Of a DNA stretch of 64,000 nt, positions 23,395 through 35,280 are shown one piece after another. The notes under the pieces were generated by a model. The model ran no database searches and had not been told where the DNA came from. It was given only the letters and a program-made list of their open reading frames with translations. A program made the position numbers and the translations under genes. The stretch spans positions 310,001-374,000 of the forward strand of contig WACJ01000039.1 in assembly GCA_008973525.1 (NCBI GenBank), read 5' to 3'. Source of the DNA: Stenopsyche tienmushanensis. Taxonomy: Eukaryota > Arthropoda > Insecta > Trichoptera > Stenopsychidae. Position 1 is the stretch's first letter; every line of letters starts with the position of its first letter.

Positions 23395-23560
23395 AAATCA
23401 TCATCATCATCATAGTGCAGCCACTGACAGTCCACTACAGAACTATGGGCCTCTTCAATATCCATTCACAGGAAGGGGTTACATCCATTTCGTCTGTATC
23501 ACACATTCACCTCCTCATTCGCTCGATATTGAAGGTAGAATTACCACTGAGTTTTATTTC
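23395..23560 (-). mobile_element. possible 3' end of a non-LTR retrotransposon with (GAT)n tail
   Basis: A run of ATC trinucleotides (about 23397-23414) is followed by GCAGCCACTGACAGTCCAC and GGGCCTCTTCAAT. This pattern, read on the minus strand as ...GGACTGTCAGTGGCTGC(...)(GAT)n, resembles the 3' ends of RTE-like LINEs in insects. No reverse transcriptase coding sequence was recognised. Confidence 0.4.
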
Positions 23561-24086
23561 GAACGCTCACCCAGCGGGTATTTTGAATGAACATATTGAC
23601 AAACACTTTAGCGACCGTCTCGATAAGGAGTGTGGGAGGTTTGTAAAGACTGAGTCATTTTCTTAGGGAGATGTTGGAAAACTACTCTGGGCGACCTTTT
23701 TGACTCTACTGGAAAGGGCTTTCTGGAGTGCAAAGAGTCCAGTCCCCCCTTTCCTCGCTAGGGTGTTGCCAGGGTAGGGTGAAGACATGCGTGACGCTTA
23801 AGTGCATCTCGGATCCGCTCCTACACCAACTGAGGGTGTCTCCCCGTCACCGTACAACTTACCCGAGCGAATTCGAGACTGAGTGGTTTCGCCATCATTT
23901 TAGGTTGCCCCTCTCAGTTCGGCGATTACAAAACGATATAGAAGTCAACGGAAGACAATTTTGTTTACGTTGCAAAGTGAAGCAATGAATAGTAGATAAA
24001 CTAAGTATTAGCTTGCTAAAAGAGTATTTAAGTCAAGTGGCCAATAGTTAAAATACATAAAATCGTATAAGCATAGTAGTTAGGAG
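23561..24086. other. unassigned stretch
   Basis: Slightly GC-richer DNA with an 86-codon open frame at 23728-23988, without recognisable domains. May be more of the adjacent retrotransposon. Confidence 0.35.
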
Positions 24087-24732
24087 TAGGGAATCCAATC
24101 CCGGGATCCCGGAGAGTTTTAGGTACTTAAGAATCCCGGGATTAGTAAACGTAATCCCGAAAAATTCGGGATTGAAATTTTTATCTAACAGAAATCGTAC
24201 ACCTCACCAACAAAAAAAAAGAATAACTAAAAACTATGTTTAACGCCTTAAATAGGCTACTACATCGAGACATTCCCGACGAAATCTGGACGCTGGGAAA
24301 CAGTGGCGTTATTACTAATTGGCGAACTTAGGCGACGCCTAGGGGCAGTGACTGTCTAATCTATATATATATATAGCGTACATGAATGTTTCTTCAAATT
24401 GTTATAGTAACCTTTCCCTTATCATATTCAACCCAAACATATCGGTTCTAAAACTGGGACAACTATCACATACCAACCGCGCGGGGGCTGAAGTCAGATA
24501 AGGAAATATGTTTATACATTTATAAACATATAAATAGACAACGTCTTGTTGGTAAAATGATAAATCTTTTCCTTTTTATTTTGTCTCGATTTAGTAGCCT
24601 TCATCGTGTTGGTGAGGTGTACGATTTCTGTTAGATAAAAATTTCAATCCCGAATTTTTCGGGATTACGTTTACTAATCTCGGGATTCTTAAGTACCTAA
24701 AACTGTCCGGGATCCCGGGATTGGATTCTCTA
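24087..24732. mobile_element. hAT-like non-autonomous element, 646 bp, with 126-bp inverted repeats
   Basis: The left (24087-24212) and right (24607-24732) arms are inverted repeats differing at only a few positions. Both open TAG(G/A)GAATCCAATCCC. Imperfect 8-bp duplications flank it (GTTAGGAG at 24079-24086 and GTGATGAG at 24733-24740; 6 of 8 match), consistent with an aged hAT insertion. Each arm contains the palindrome AATCCCGAAAAATTCGGGAT. The interior is shared with 57948-58190. A 62-codon frame on the minus strand is an accident of the arm. Confidence 0.85.
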
Positions 24733-24740
24733 GTGATGAG

Positions 24741-26357
24741 TATAAATTCACTACTGTTTGTATCACAAAGAGAATTCATTTTCTGCTCTTCGAGTTAGTG
24801 AGACATACGTTCCTTGCATATCGTGTACTGTTAAACTGATAAATAATAAATACTTGTTTATTAAAAGTGAAGTTTAACTGAAGAACCACAACACAATTCA
24901 CTGTCCATAACAAAAGCTTGGATTTTTATGTCTTACTTGCGTTATTGTCCTTGTTGCAGCTCATCTCAAGTGATGCGGATGAGTTATTCCATTTTTTGTG
25001 CAGATGTAATATGCACAAAAACAATGTTTTTCGGTGTTCACTCAGCGAATTTTATATATAAATGTAGTTTGTATATAAATTCAAATAAATAAAAACAAAA
25101 GTCAACTTGGTACGATGCAAATGTACATCGAAAATGTTGCCGAAAAGGCTACTTAATCAGTTTGACTGCGACAACACACTGAGGGGTCACTCGCACAAGC
25201 CGTAATAGTATATTTACCGTGTATAACACATGGAATTCGATTTTCTAAAAAATTCAAATCCAAACCTAAATAATTTGTAATAAATATGTTTTCTCTTATA
25301 ACACTAATCTTAATTAATTTACTTCATTTTTTTAGCGGAATAGCTTTACTTTTCCATAATAATTCATGAAAGAAAACAAATATATTTTTCACAATATAAT
25401 TCCGATTGTGTATATGGAGTCGCATGAACGTATGAAAACGTGCCCATGTTTTTCCAGGACAAAGAACTCTTGGCTAAGAAAGAAAACAGCCACTGAATAA
25501 TGTCGGTAAAGTAAGTTTATTGATATTTATTTTCTCCCCGTTACAAGCTACTTTACTTTGGACTCTGAAAACCAGCTTTGAATTTTAATGCCGCCATTCA
25601 AGAAAACAGCAATTTATCTTTATAAACAATTAAATTACGCGACCCAGTCCATAAACAAAAAAGGTGTGCTTTATATTTAAATACAACAAAAAAATGTATA
25701 TACGCATACAGCCAACGAAGCAAACGAACGAGTTTTCTTTTGTAAAAATAAATGTATTTACATAATTTTAAATTGGAATTATTAAAAAACGGTCATTATT
25801 TATGCTTTTATGGCCACGAAATGTCAATAATACAATAGTGCTATTTAGTTGGTCCCCATGTAATCCCTGAACAATATCATCGACAGTGTGTCAAGCGTTA
25901 AAAATAAATATACTCATCTTGATGTTGATTATTAAAAAATCTCTATTTTTAATTTATTATTTATCTATCATAAAATAATTATCTATAATTATATAATTTA
26001 TTTATTAAAAGTATTACTTTTATAGTAAAATAAACATATTTTTTTCTGCTTGGAAATTTAAAATACATTTTATTTTATTTAATGCATACGTATTAATCTA
26101 AAATATTTTTTATAGCAATTATAAAATTAAATATCTTTATAGAGAATGCTACAATGACATTTAATAAAATTAAAAGCGATCGTCCTCTATTTTAAAAATA
26201 GAAATGAACGGCGCACAAAAACGTCTTTTATGGCCAAATTACTCGCACTCGAAAAAATGCTTTAAACGTCAAATACGTTTGACGCGTTCAAATGTCGGAC
26301 CTAACGTTTCCTCAATCTTGTGGGGATTTCAATAATTGGTCCTAAAATGATCCAAAG
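24741..26357. other. AT-rich upstream flank of the xylosyltransferase gene
   Basis: No transposase fragments or open frames worth naming. A core promoter cannot be fixed by eye. The first coding exon begins at 26358, and untranslated exons could lie anywhere here. Confidence 0.4.
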
Positions 26358-28918
26358 ATGAAATCTTTGAAAAGGAATTGGTTCATCAAATTATCATTTT
26401 TCACGTTATTACTTTTGGCCTATTACATTTTGACTAGAAACGATGGATTTCATTCATCCGTGTCAAACGATGGAAAAACATACAATGTCTCCGAACCGAC
26501 TACTCTCAAAAAACAAAGCTCAAATAGGTAAATTCTACTTTAATTTTATTCTATTAACTGTGTTAATCTTTAGCAAAGACACTGATGTTTTCATTCGTAT
26601 TTTATTTCAGTATTACTCCAAAATTTCAAGAAATGGTTATAGCAGTAGTCGCTTGTGGCGATAGACTGGACGAAACTTTGACTATGCTCAAATCAAGTCT
26701 CCTATTCTCATCGAAAAATCCTCTAAGATTTGTTATAATTGCTGATGACGGATTGATATTGAACTTCAAAGAGAAATTAGCCGAATGGCAACAGACTCTC
26801 AATGGAACGTTCAAATATGAAGTATTGAATTTAAATTTCCCAGAAAAGAACGCAGAAGAATGGCGCAAACTTTTCAAACCGTGCGCTTCACAACGACTTT
26901 TCCTTCCTGTGAGTATCAAAATCGCGCTAACTCTTCAATTTATCCATTCTATAAATGGATAAATACATAATGACGGATATCAAATGATTCATATTAAATT
27001 ACACAGTGCTGTGAACTTTTTATTCTCAAGGTGATCCACTGCCTAATAATCTTATGGCTGTATATTTTTACTGTGATTCGGTTGACTCCATCTGAATAAT
27101 TATGAAATTAATTTGTGGTAATATTAACCTTCTGCAGACGTATTGAATTTGGATATGGGTGTTGTACTAGTCAGAAATTATTTCCATTGAAATAGCAGTA
27201 ATGCATAACATGCAAGATTATGAAGGATAAACAAAATTTATCAATTCTTTATTGAACATTAGATGTATGTTTAGACAATAATGTGTTTCAATAACGTGTT
27301 TTTATGTAAAAAATTATATTTCTCCATTGTGTGGTATCTTTGAAAGCAGAGTCCAATATACAGTCCTGGTTTTCGACTACACTTCTTTCGGTAACTTTCT
27401 TTTTGCCATTTTGGAGTATTAATTTGAAATATCCTAACAAGGCGACTGAATCGCCACAGTGTTAAATGACCATGTTTGTTTATATTGAGTTTCAATAGCT
27501 TGTCAATGTTTTGGTTCATGATAAGGTTGCTTAGACACTTAAGGGGGGAAACCAGTTTAGGAGGCAGATTTTTTTAGTGTTTTTCGTGACTTTTTAACAG
27601 GGAAAGAATAATTACAATTTGTTTAAACTTTGAGAATATCTTATTAATTTTTTGAAGTACCTTGATCTCCACTGCGCTGCGTCTATTCTATCAATTGACG
27701 TGCTGTTCATCCATTTGTTGTGCATAATTAAAGCTCTGCAAACCAATGACTACTTTCAGCTTGTTCATAATCATTATAAGTGCTGAATTCACTTCATTAA
27801 ATAAGGCAAAGGTTAAAAATGCTGCAACCTCAATTACTTTTAGGTCAGAACGTAGATGCTTTGGAGCCAAACGTCGAATTGACCACTTAAACATCTCTTC
27901 AGTGATTCATCTTTCGACAAATCTTATATATATTGGAAAAATATCTTTCTGAAGGTCGGGGTGCAATGGAGAAAAGTGCGCTTCAGGTCCCGTTCCATGC
28001 GTTTTAGCTTTTTTTGTTGGCACTTGCATCTTGATTAAATCTGGTATCCCGCCTTAAGAGCATTATAAACTGATATTGTCTTCTATATATTGTAGAAATA
28101 GTTTCATTTAAAAACGTATTTATTCTGCAATTCATTTAAATTTAAAATTACTAGATGTTTATTCAAAACTATTTTTATTGTTATAGGCGATATTAACGCA
28201 CATCGATTCATTAATTTATGTAGATACCGATACGCTATTTCTAAGCTCTGTTGAATCATTATGGAAGCATTTTAACGACTTCAACTCGACACACATGGCA
28301 GCATTAGCACTCGAACATGAAGATCCCAATGTTTCGTGGTATAGCAGATTTGCCGAGCATCCCTATTATGGAAATTAGGTATAATAACAGATCTTTCGAC
28401 GTTATAAAATTTATCTGAATTTATTATACGCATGATTACAATTTATAGGAGTCAATTCCGGAGTTATGCTGATGAATCTTACCCGAATGCGAGCATTTCA
28501 TTGGGGCGAATACGTAGCCAGCGTTTATAATCGCTGGCGGACACAGCTTACGTGGGGCGACCAGGATATTATCAATATTATATTTCATTATCATTCTGAA
28601 ATGTTGTATTTGTTGGATTGTGATGCTAATTTTCGTCCTGATCAATGCGCCTATGGTCCGGCTTGCAAAACGGCTTTCAAAACCGGTGCTCGCGTTTTAC
28701 ACGGCAGCAGAGGCGTATTTCACTCGAAGCGACAACCGGCATTTAGTGCCGTTCACAAAGCCATGGAACAATATCGTTTGGGCACAGATCCAGTGAAGAA
28801 TTTCCTCAATCCTCTCTTATTAAATTTGCGCAATGCACCCGAGTCTAACTGCGGTAAACTTCAGGAAGCGTTCGTAACGATACCTCAACAGTATTTTGGT
28901 AAAATTGATTTGGAGTAA
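26358..28918 (+). CDS. shams: glucoside xylosyltransferase (GXYLT family, shams-like), frame broken at end of exon 3
   Basis: Family role: a Golgi/ER type II membrane enzyme of GT8 that adds xylose to O-glucose on EGF repeats, notably of Notch. Exons: 26358-26527, 26611-26908, 28187-28378 and 28449-28918, all with GT-AG borders. Residues 8-25 form a membrane anchor (WFIKLSFFTLLLLAYYIL). The domain starts VIAVVACGDRLDET (66-79), reaches KPCASQRLFLP (146-156), and has the metal-binding DTD at 169-171 in LIYVDTDTLFL. Exon 4 carries GVNSGVMLMNLTRMR, LTWGDQD and LHGSRGVFHSKRQPAF. Exon 3 ends YYG-N-TAG and exon 4 is one base out of phase; a single extra base in the A-run at 28372-28374 would join the conserved YYGK-GVNSG motif and give 376 residues. 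Either a sequence/assembly error or a real one-base deletion. Vertebrate members are about 440 residues. Candidate AATAAA signals at 29152, 29247 and 29477. Confidence 0.9.
27290..27450 (-). pseudogene. piggyBac transposase C-terminal fragment inside intron 2
   Basis: The minus strand encodes KKCSRKPGLYIGLCFQRYHT within a 82-codon open frame (27271-27519). This is the cysteine-rich tail of piggyBac transposases (C-C...LC--CF--YHT). It is antisense to the host gene and lies in its second intron. No catalytic part remains. Confidence 0.7.
27660..28010 (-). pseudogene. Mutator-like (MULE) transposase fragment inside intron 2
   Basis: On the minus strand the order is HPDLQKDIFPIYIRFVER, then (after a stop) MFKWSIRRLAPKHLRSDLK, VIEVAAFLTFALFNEVNSAL and NKLKVVIGLQSFNYAQQMDE. 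This fits the C-terminal block of animal Mutator-like transposases and is related to 3504-3908. It is antisense to the xylosyltransferase gene. An in-frame stop shows decay. Confidence 0.65.
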
Positions 28919-29700
28919 CGATTTAATCAATCGGACAATTTTAGGTCTCAAATGGAATATCAATTTTTTAAATGCTAATTTTAAGGGCCGTGTAAATTAA
29001 CAAAATGTGATAACATTTTTATTATTTATTTAGTATTAAATCTCTACAATTAACTTGCAGTATTTGTGTAGAGTTTAAATCCGCGCATTTTTATATATAT
29101 GGAATGTTACCAAATATAGTATTGACTACGCCGAAAATAGGTGATTTTGCCAATAAAATAATCTACTGCGAACATTATTAGGAGTTTGCAAGAGTATTTA
29201 TGCTAAAATGTATTAAATATGCTGATTTTTAGTTATTTATTTTTTAAATAAACACATCTTTTATAAAGGCCATTGTATTTCAAACCTAGTACTTATGTTG
29301 TTAATTTAGACATTTTATAATAGAGTTATGAAATCGATTTACAATCTGCAGTTTTACTGACGTTACCATGATTCCTCATAAGTTCGTAAAACTGTCTTAA
29401 TAATAATTTCTAATCGTAATTAAGTTATTTACATAAACATAAGGCATTGCATTAATTAAATTGTATTAAGATAACCAATAAAGTGTGTAAATTAGTATTT
29501 TAGTTTTGTTAGATCTTATAGAATTGAGTTAATGTACTTATTTTAGTTCATTCGACTGCAGAAAACTTGTATTATTTTAACTATTAATCGAATCATTTTA
29601 AACGAGCAATTTAAATGCATTTTCACACTTTTCCTCTATTTTATTCATGAATAATTGAATGCGTCAATAAAGAATACAACTATTAATCATCAATTTGTGT
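28919..29700 (+). other. 3' untranslated and polyadenylation region of the xylosyltransferase gene
   Basis: AT-rich DNA after the stop codon with AATAAA hexamers at 29152-29157, 29247-29252 and 29477-29482. Which is used cannot be told from sequence alone. Confidence 0.5.
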
Positions 29701-31500
29701 TTATTGTTTGTAAATTTTAGTCCGAACCGAAATGCATGTTTGGATGTATTTAACTTTATATTTAATTACATTACATATTAAATAATTATTGTATTTCATC
29801 ACATCGCCACATGTGAAGACAATCTTTGAAATGTGCATATGATTTAGTATTATTTTGAAATTTGACAGCATTTAAATGTTAACTCATTCAATAGCATTTA
29901 TTTTTTTCAATCAATTGTTACCTAATTAAGGTAGATATAAAATGTATTTTTAAGTAATCGTACAGTAAATGCTCATTTATCCTGCACCTTTATCATAAAC
30001 AACTGTTTCATTTGTGTTCTCAACAAAGCTCAAAATAATTGCTCACGTGAAATTAAATCATACATCAATTAAAAAGCATTTGTAAATATATTATTATCTA
30101 AAAAAAACAAAACTGAAAAGGGTCTAGGATAAAATCAGGGTATTAGAACTAAATTGATTTTATACAAATATATTTGTTGAATGAGGAATTACTATTCAAA
30201 ACTGCTGGATGGACTTGCAATGATGATTTTCTCTCGCCCTTTTTGGATCCCACTTATTTAATTTGATATAATAATTATGTATTGTTCAAACACCGTCCTA
30301 AATTGATTTATTTTGGCTTCCTCGGAATGTGAAAATTCCAGGAGCAAGTTCTTTATTTTGCATGCAAATTCCTATATGCCAGACTATGTAAATATAATTA
30401 TAAAACTCTTGCAAGCTAAATAAATAAAATTTTAACACTAAGGACATCACTGCACAACAAAAAATACTGCAATCAATTAACATTGTAAAACAACTATAAA
30501 TTTGATTGCTCTTGTAAACTATGCAATTAGACTCGTATATTGCATTCGAGCCAGACAATACTGTATTTGCACTTTTAAAATATCAAGGTATTACTTGTTG
30601 TTTACTAACATATCAAATCAATAAAAACCAGCAGTATCACCTGTTAATGCAATATATGTACGTATATCATCTGTCTTTTACAGCTCTATGTTAGTGTTAA
30701 TTCTAGTAAATAATAATAACCATTTTTCCAGTTTAATTATTCATTTTTAATTATACCTTATTGATGTGTTTTTTACCTATTCCTTGTCCTTATTTTTCCT
30801 ATGTACTTGTGGATTAAATCTAGATCACTAATCATTAGTCCCATAGACTACAGACTCAGAAGGCATTCGACGTGTATGCTTATTCCTGAACCTTCCCCAC
30901 CCAGCCCTAATGTCCCTAATATATTGTACATTTTAATTATGAAAACACATTTTTATATCCCCGAAACCCTCGAAATGTCCGATTTGTATTAAATGAAACC
31001 AAAATTATTTACACGGTTAGCGTAAAAAACCAAGCATGCTGCCCCTTTATTAATCGTTAATAGGATATTGCGTATATAATAGTATGTAAGGGGTTATATA
31101 ATAGGTTTTTACAGTTCCTTTTATATTATAGTATTCTCAATCACTTTTGCGTGGTTTTCAGTGCTTCAATTGCTACAATGCACGAGGCACCTCAACAAAC
31201 TAGATCATGAACCCTGAGACATTGCAGAGAAGTAAAAATATACTTCGGATTGAACCGAATAAAATGAGACCAAAGAACATTATAAGTTATTTACGTTGAT
31301 GATATATATTAATCATGTGTCCACTTCAACGCCCACCAATCGACTCTGTCCTGGGAATCCGCTACGTGGGCTAACAAAGTTTAAGCACATTTACAATTGT
31401 CAGTCACAATTATTTAAATGGACCGGAATTGAAAATATATCTGATTCGTTGATTTTATAGCTCATTTAACTGTCCCGAGTGCCATCCCAAAATGCGATAG
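29701..31500. other. unassigned AT-rich intergenic stretch
   Basis: Nothing recognised. Short open frames (30298-30558, 30801-30992) carry no domain. Confidence 0.5.
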
Positions 31501-31504
31501 TACA

Positions 31505-31745
31505 CATCTAATATATAAAAATTAATCTTTGTTCGTCTTTAATGCGCTGCTATACTGTTCATCCGATTACGGTAAAACTTTGTCTACTTATTGTTTACAC
31601 TCGTGGGAATAAAATAGGCATAGTTAATATATAAAAATCAATGTTTGTTTGTCCATATTTAATGAAGTGCCATACCATTCATCCGATTGCAATAAAACCT
31701 TTTCAACTTATTGTTTATAGTGATTCCTACTGATATGCTATTTGA
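31505..31745 (+). mobile_element. Helitron-like head units, two in tandem (about 120 bp each)
   Basis: Each unit starts (C)TAATATATAAAAATTAAT or the close AAAAATCAATG form. It then has GTTTGT, TTTAATG-GCTGC-ATAC, TTCATCCGATT, AATAAAAC and ACTTATTGTTTA, and ends GGGAATAAAATAGGCATAG, where the next unit begins. Inverted tandem relatives are at 43425-43725 and a single one at 54927. The TC/TATATAAAAAT start and TTCATCCGATT resemble 5' ends of insect Helitrons; that assignment is tentative. Confidence 0.5.
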
Positions 31746-32200
31746 ATTGAAATGTGTGCAGTTTCCGGTGCGAGCACCAACAAAGCACAGGAACACACAG
31801 GGTATGTGTGCATGCTTCTCACGTGGATAGCTGTATATTCACAGGCTCACGCCCTTTTCATTTATTACCTGGTGTTACGCACTACACAGAAAAATATTGT
31901 GGGATCTTTAGGACGGGGAAAAATATAGAAAGTCTCCTGTCTAACAAAAAGAACAAAGTGAAAAACGAAAATCAGAGGACTTACGAAGCCGAATGCACTG
32001 TCTGCATCATGTCTACAAACAAACAAATAATAGATGCAATCAACAGACGAGACGATGGCACTAGCATACCCAGATCTTGGCTACCAATTTTATTGAAAAA
32101 TAAAGCACCAATAATCTAGCAAAAAAATCTGGAAATGCAATCTCTAATGAAGCGATAGCAATGCATCGCACATTGACGGCCATCCATTCAGGTGATTGCA
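31746..32200 (+). other. 121-codon open frame next to Helitron-like heads, function unknown
   Basis: The frame 31754-32119 contains several cysteines and histidines (CSFRCEHQQ, HRVCVHASHV, AECTVC) but no family I recognise. It directly follows the Helitron-like head, so it is most likely element-derived or fortuitous. Confidence 0.25.
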
Positions 32201-34147
32201 GATGTTAGTAACATAACATATATAAAGACAATAAGGTTTGTTAATAGGTAAATCAGAACAAAGGCAAAGGATCAATTGTGTCTATTTTATTATAAAAAAT
32301 TGTTGAGATACAAAAATTAACTTTATACTATATTTAATTATTTAAACCTTAACTTCCACTTATAATGATATTGAAATACTGGCAGTGAAAAAATACAAAA
32401 CTTAAGATAATCACTGAAGGTTTTTCTACAATTATGAAAATATAAACAGTTTATTTTGTCAATATAAGCTATTATTAACATTAAAAAACCACTCAAACCA
32501 GACAGTCTATTTTAGTACGATTAATTTAAATAAATTTACATTTCAAACTAAATCATCCATCGGTCGCGGAGCGAGCGCACCAAATAAAAAATGATGCGCT
32601 TGTTCGGCGAGCTGGTAAATAATAAAATAGTATTAATAAATGCAATTTCTACTAATAACCTAAGAATTATCAAAAATACTATCACTCTTGAAGTGTAAAT
32701 CTATATATATTAAATATTTTGTCACTTAGCGCCCCTGAAGATAATTGATGTAAACTTTTATATTACACAAAATATTACAAATACTTTCACCCATAAGCAA
32801 TTTATTCGTATGAAAAATTTGTCGGTCCTTTTTTAAAAAATACGTATATATAAATATAAAAACATCATAAACCTTTTCAAATATTACTGGAGAATTCCAA
32901 ATGTTTATTTTCATACACTATCGTGGAAACGTGATTAAAAATTTAAGTAAATTTAGAAAAAACGCATACCAAAGCTTGTAAAACTGTAGAACAGATTAAA
33001 TTCGACGCACTATAAAAGTGAATCTCGTTTGAAAATCGTTGATCAAAAGGATCGGGTCAAAATAAATATTATTATAAAGCGCAAAAGCTGCTCTCGCAAT
33101 AGGATCACTCAATTCGAGGTCGACGCTAATTGTGATCGTAATTCATTAATTATTCTAGAGGATATAAATTCATCAGCATGAAATGTCAATTTTTAATGAT
33201 ATAAAACTTCCCCGAGTTTATGGATCGCTTATCATTCTTGTTCATATATGACAAATTGATTTTTTTAATATATAAAACAGCCTTCAAGATTTTTGAATAC
33301 CATTCAATTTAATTTTACTTACACGCTAAAATGATAAATATTGACCATTAATTTGTACGTAGCAGAGATTATACTTTTTAGGATGTGTACTTAAAGACTA
33401 GTTTTTAATGAAGAAACACATATTGAATTTTTAGACAGAATCAATATCTTCAATTAAATTGCACAAAATAATTATAAAAATTACTATCATTTTTTTTTTC
33501 AATAAATATTTTTAATTCATTTAAGGACAAGTAATTTACAGGGACCTATTTACACCGATTGTGAAATATAATATGTATATACTTTTTCTTTTAAATAAAG
33601 GTAAATAAATTCACTATATATACATGCGCTTTTATAAGAACTAATATTTAACAAATAGAATGAAATTAGGAATAAAGGAATTAATTCTATTTATACTAAA
33701 TGACTAAGTTATCCTTTTTTTTTTCTCTGTCGATATGATGCCCGCCCTTATCAATCTTCTTACGGGACATATCAAACGTAAGCTTTGAAATGTCGCGATA
33801 AAAAGATTAATACAAAACATTGTCTTTTAAATAATCAAATTGTGTTTGTTCATTAGGAACAAAAAATATAATAAAATAGGTACCGTATGCATTACACTAC
33901 AATGTTAAGTAACTCATTGTGTACATTCACGTAAAACCATTATTTAGAAGATAAAAATACTTGAAAATAAATTGGTCAAAAATTATTTTTTTTCCTACGA
34001 TGATCTATATTTTGCATTTACTTATCAATAATGAGGATCGCTCCGAATTCAATTTTTTACTATATTTTAATATTAAACATTTCAACAAGTACATTTTTTT
34101 TTAAATCCTAATTACATTGAAAATTTATCTCCCAGTCGTTTTCACTT
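32201..34147. other. unassigned AT-rich intergenic stretch
   Basis: Very AT-rich, no open frame of note, no repeat boundary recognised. Confidence 0.5.
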
Positions 34148-35280
34148 TTAACACTTTACTGTCCGTGAACACTATTTCGACTTGAAAACAATTTTTTTGA
34201 ATGACGTTATTTCGGCGGATACCTCAAGTATCATGTCAAAATCATAAGTATGCAAATTTATTTACAAATTTCAAATGTATTAGATAAACCCGGATATAAT
34301 TTCACAAAAATGCAATTTTTAACACTGACGCCCACAGCCGTCAAATCCCGTCATGCGTCAGCAGATAATACGCATTTATTGCACCAGATAAATCTATGCA
34401 TCCTCTGCAATAATAAAAATGTTGAGAACAAGTGCTTCCACTCCCATTTCTCTGGGAATTGACATGAAGCAGATAATTGCGTGTTTTAGCGATGGTTTAA
34501 TTCCAATTTTACGTCCATAAATTATGAAAATTGCTATTCCAGGCATATGCATCAAACAGTTAAACAGTTGTCTTTAAGCCATCATTCAAAAAAGCCGTTT
34601 CCGTCGTCGGTTTGAATAAAAAAATAACTCTTTTCACAAGTCTAGCAATAATAGAAGACATGTGTCCGTCGGGACAAAATTTACCGACTTGCATGTCAGC
34701 CAAAATGCCAGCATAGCCACGAGAAATATTTTTGCTATTTAAAGTGACTTATATCTGGAATGTCAACGTTGGTGGAAAAAGATTAAATCTGGAAACATCT
34801 GACTTGGAAGACGAACCTGGAAGAGGACAACGTAGTCAATTGGATGATAAGGTCCTAAAAATTCAAACCGAAGAAAATCCAACAATGACCAACGGCAAAT
34901 TATCAAAGATCGGTGTATCTCGACCCAGCATTCAAAGATGCCTTGGAAAAATTTGTGTTAAAGTCAACAGACAAGATGTTTGCCCTTTCAGAGTTTTTCA
35001 ATTCAAAATCATGCGATTTTCATATGAAAAAAGAGCATATGATTTAGTCAATAGATGATACAAGATCATATTTAATAATGGAAATTACGTTTTATAACAA
35101 TATTCGAATAAACAATTGAAAATTTAAGATTTTCCTTGATAAAATGCGACATTAATACTGGGTTTATCTAATAAATATATCTCTATGATTGCCTATTCAA
35201 TACAAATGTTTTCAAACTGATTCAAAAGAACACAATAAAAATTATAAATGCAAATCGCGCTTTGAACAGTAAAGTGTTAA
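34148..35280. mobile_element. TTAA-bounded element, 1133 bp, enclosing a mariner fragment
   Basis: Ends TTAACACTTTACTGT and ACAGTAAAGTGTTAA are perfect 15-bp inverted repeats including TTAA, as in piggyBac-type elements. The interior holds a mariner N-terminal fragment, which is foreign to a piggyBac element and therefore either a nested insertion or captured sequence. Confidence 0.8.
34735..34990 (+). pseudogene. mariner transposase N-terminal fragment
   Basis: Within an open frame of 108 codons (34732-35058), LETSDLEDEPGRGQRSQLDD, then KIGVSRPSIQRCLGKI, match the mariner helix-turn-helix stretch (DLEDEPRSGRP-E-DD...LGVSHSTIHRHLK-IGK). The frame leaves the family after about residue 80. The DNA-binding region is still open, but no catalytic domain follows. 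Confidence 0.8.

Noticed and set aside
26626..26919. Minus-strand open frame of 97 codons
   Set aside because: Antisense shadow of xylosyltransferase exon 2.
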